The notes beneath the pieces are model-generated. The model saw nothing but the letters and a program-made list of their open reading frames with translations. It searched no databases and had not been told where the DNA came from. Positions 63,351 through 64,000 of a stretch of DNA of 64,000 nucleotides are shown in pieces. The number at the start of each line of letters is the position of its first letter. Positions within the stretch are counted from its first letter, which is position 1. The DNA lies in the NCBI GenBank assembly GCA_035048495.1, contig CM068541.1:6331929-6395928 (forward strand), in the 5' to 3' direction. Both the position numbers and the translations under genes were made by a program. This DNA is from Euptelea pleiosperma. Taxonomy: Eukaryota; Streptophyta; Magnoliopsida; Ranunculales; Eupteleaceae.

Positions 63351-63784
63351 AACCTGCCCAAGTTGTGATATTGTCCTCTAACTTGAAGCTGTTACCAAAT
63401 CCTGTAGACCTCGGAATTAGCCTTGTTGTAAAACATGGAACCTTTTTATGTTTCTGTCTATCTTCCAAAGAATTTGTCTCTCTTTCATCTTAAAATTTGA
63501 TTTGTTTTGGATTTTTCATTACTGACTGTTCCAGCAGGGTTCTGTTTTCTGTGTGCAGAAACATAAAGCCCCTACTATTTATTCGCAGATTCTTAATGAA
63601 AAACGTTGATTTTGTTCATACAAAGATTATGATAATTAGGAGCATTTCATACCTTTCAAAATCCACTGTTTCATCTTATTTGGATTTTTATTAAATTTTA
63701 TAAAAATCTTTTACTGTGTTTTTACATGTTTTTGTTTCTATTTTTCCATAAACTTGTCTTGCATGTTGTGCGATAATTTATGTT
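63351..63784. other. intergenic, nothing recognised
   Basis: No further FAR1 or MULE transposase core was found downstream of the domain remnant. Confidence 0.35.
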
Positions 63785-64000
63785 AAAAAAATTATATTTT
63801 GAAACCCTAAGTACTTTTCCTATATGCTATTGTAAGTCTAATTTTTATAGCCTTTGAAATCACCTACTTCCAATTTAAAGCGAGTTTGTTACTCGATCGA
63901 TGTATGTTTAGTACTTAGGTGGTTTTGACCCCAAAAAATTATATTTTGAAACCCTAAGTACTTTTCCTATATGCTATTGTAAGTCTAATTTTTATAGCCT
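63785..64000. repeat. 147-bp period direct repeat running off the right edge
   Basis: The stretch from ATTATATTTTGAAACCCTAA to TTTTTATAGCCT occurs at 63791-63854 and again from 63938 to the window end. Where both are visible they are identical. This could be a small satellite or the start of a larger tandem array. Confidence 0.7.

Noticed and set aside
1..64000. tRNA, rRNA or organelle-derived genes
   Set aside because: No cloverleaf or rRNA segment was recognised by eye on either strand; the only Pol III-like motifs belong to the SINE-like repeat. A covariance-model scan would be decisive.

Overview
The window is nuclear DNA from a flowering plant. Its genes carry short exons with GT-AG introns, and most products are plant-type families: a BAH-domain protein, a chloroplast-targeted membrane protein, a ZIP metal transporter, a TPD1-like secreted peptide, DUF4408/DUF761 proteins and a vacuolar two-pore K+ channel. 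Gene density is low, about seven or eight genes in 64 kb. Most of the rest is transposon-derived. Species cannot be fixed from the sequence.

Layout. 1-2680 (minus) holds the first four coding exons of a BAH-domain gene that runs off the left edge, with its 5' UTR and promoter to about 3.6 kb. 4-10.6 kb is repeat-rich. 10739-11320 (plus) is a single-exon gene for a chloroplast membrane protein of probable Ycf33 type. 11.5-14.7 kb is repeats, including a solo LTR whose U3 is packed with heat-shock-element-like motifs. 15225-25109 (plus) is a four-exon WSS1-type DNA-protein-crosslink protease; its third intron contains a nearly pristine Ty1/copia element (17646-23312) in antisense. 26811-29046 (minus) is a three-exon ZIP transporter. 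29-37 kb is nested MITE-like DNA with several hairpins. 37338-38949 (minus) is a three-exon TPD1-like gene. 39-45 kb is repeats. 45496-45996 and 50877-51533 (plus) are tandem DUF4408/DUF761 paralogues; the first has lost its C-terminal domain to a GAA microsatellite frame change. A Ty3/gypsy remnant (47.3-48.95 kb) lies between them and itself contains a MITE. 52-57 kb is repeats. 58029-59262 (plus) is a TPK two-pore K+ channel. The right end has a broken FAR1-type gene and a partial tandem repeat.

The most striking theme is a set of short foldback elements built on one plan. Ends resemble CAAGGTTTAAA or CATGGTTCGAAG and several copies have 8-bp target duplications, as hAT elements do. A single short word is repeated in both orientations through the body. 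The word differs between elements (TTATAACGG, TTTAAACGG, CGATCC, ACTCG, and probably AACCGG, CGAAT and CCCAACC) while the architecture stays the same. A second very abundant foldback family (about 20 copies) carries conserved blocks such as GGTCAGTGGGCCC. The genes do not form a pathway; they are independent loci in a transposon-dense interval. The clearest gene-transposon interplay is at the WSS1 locus.
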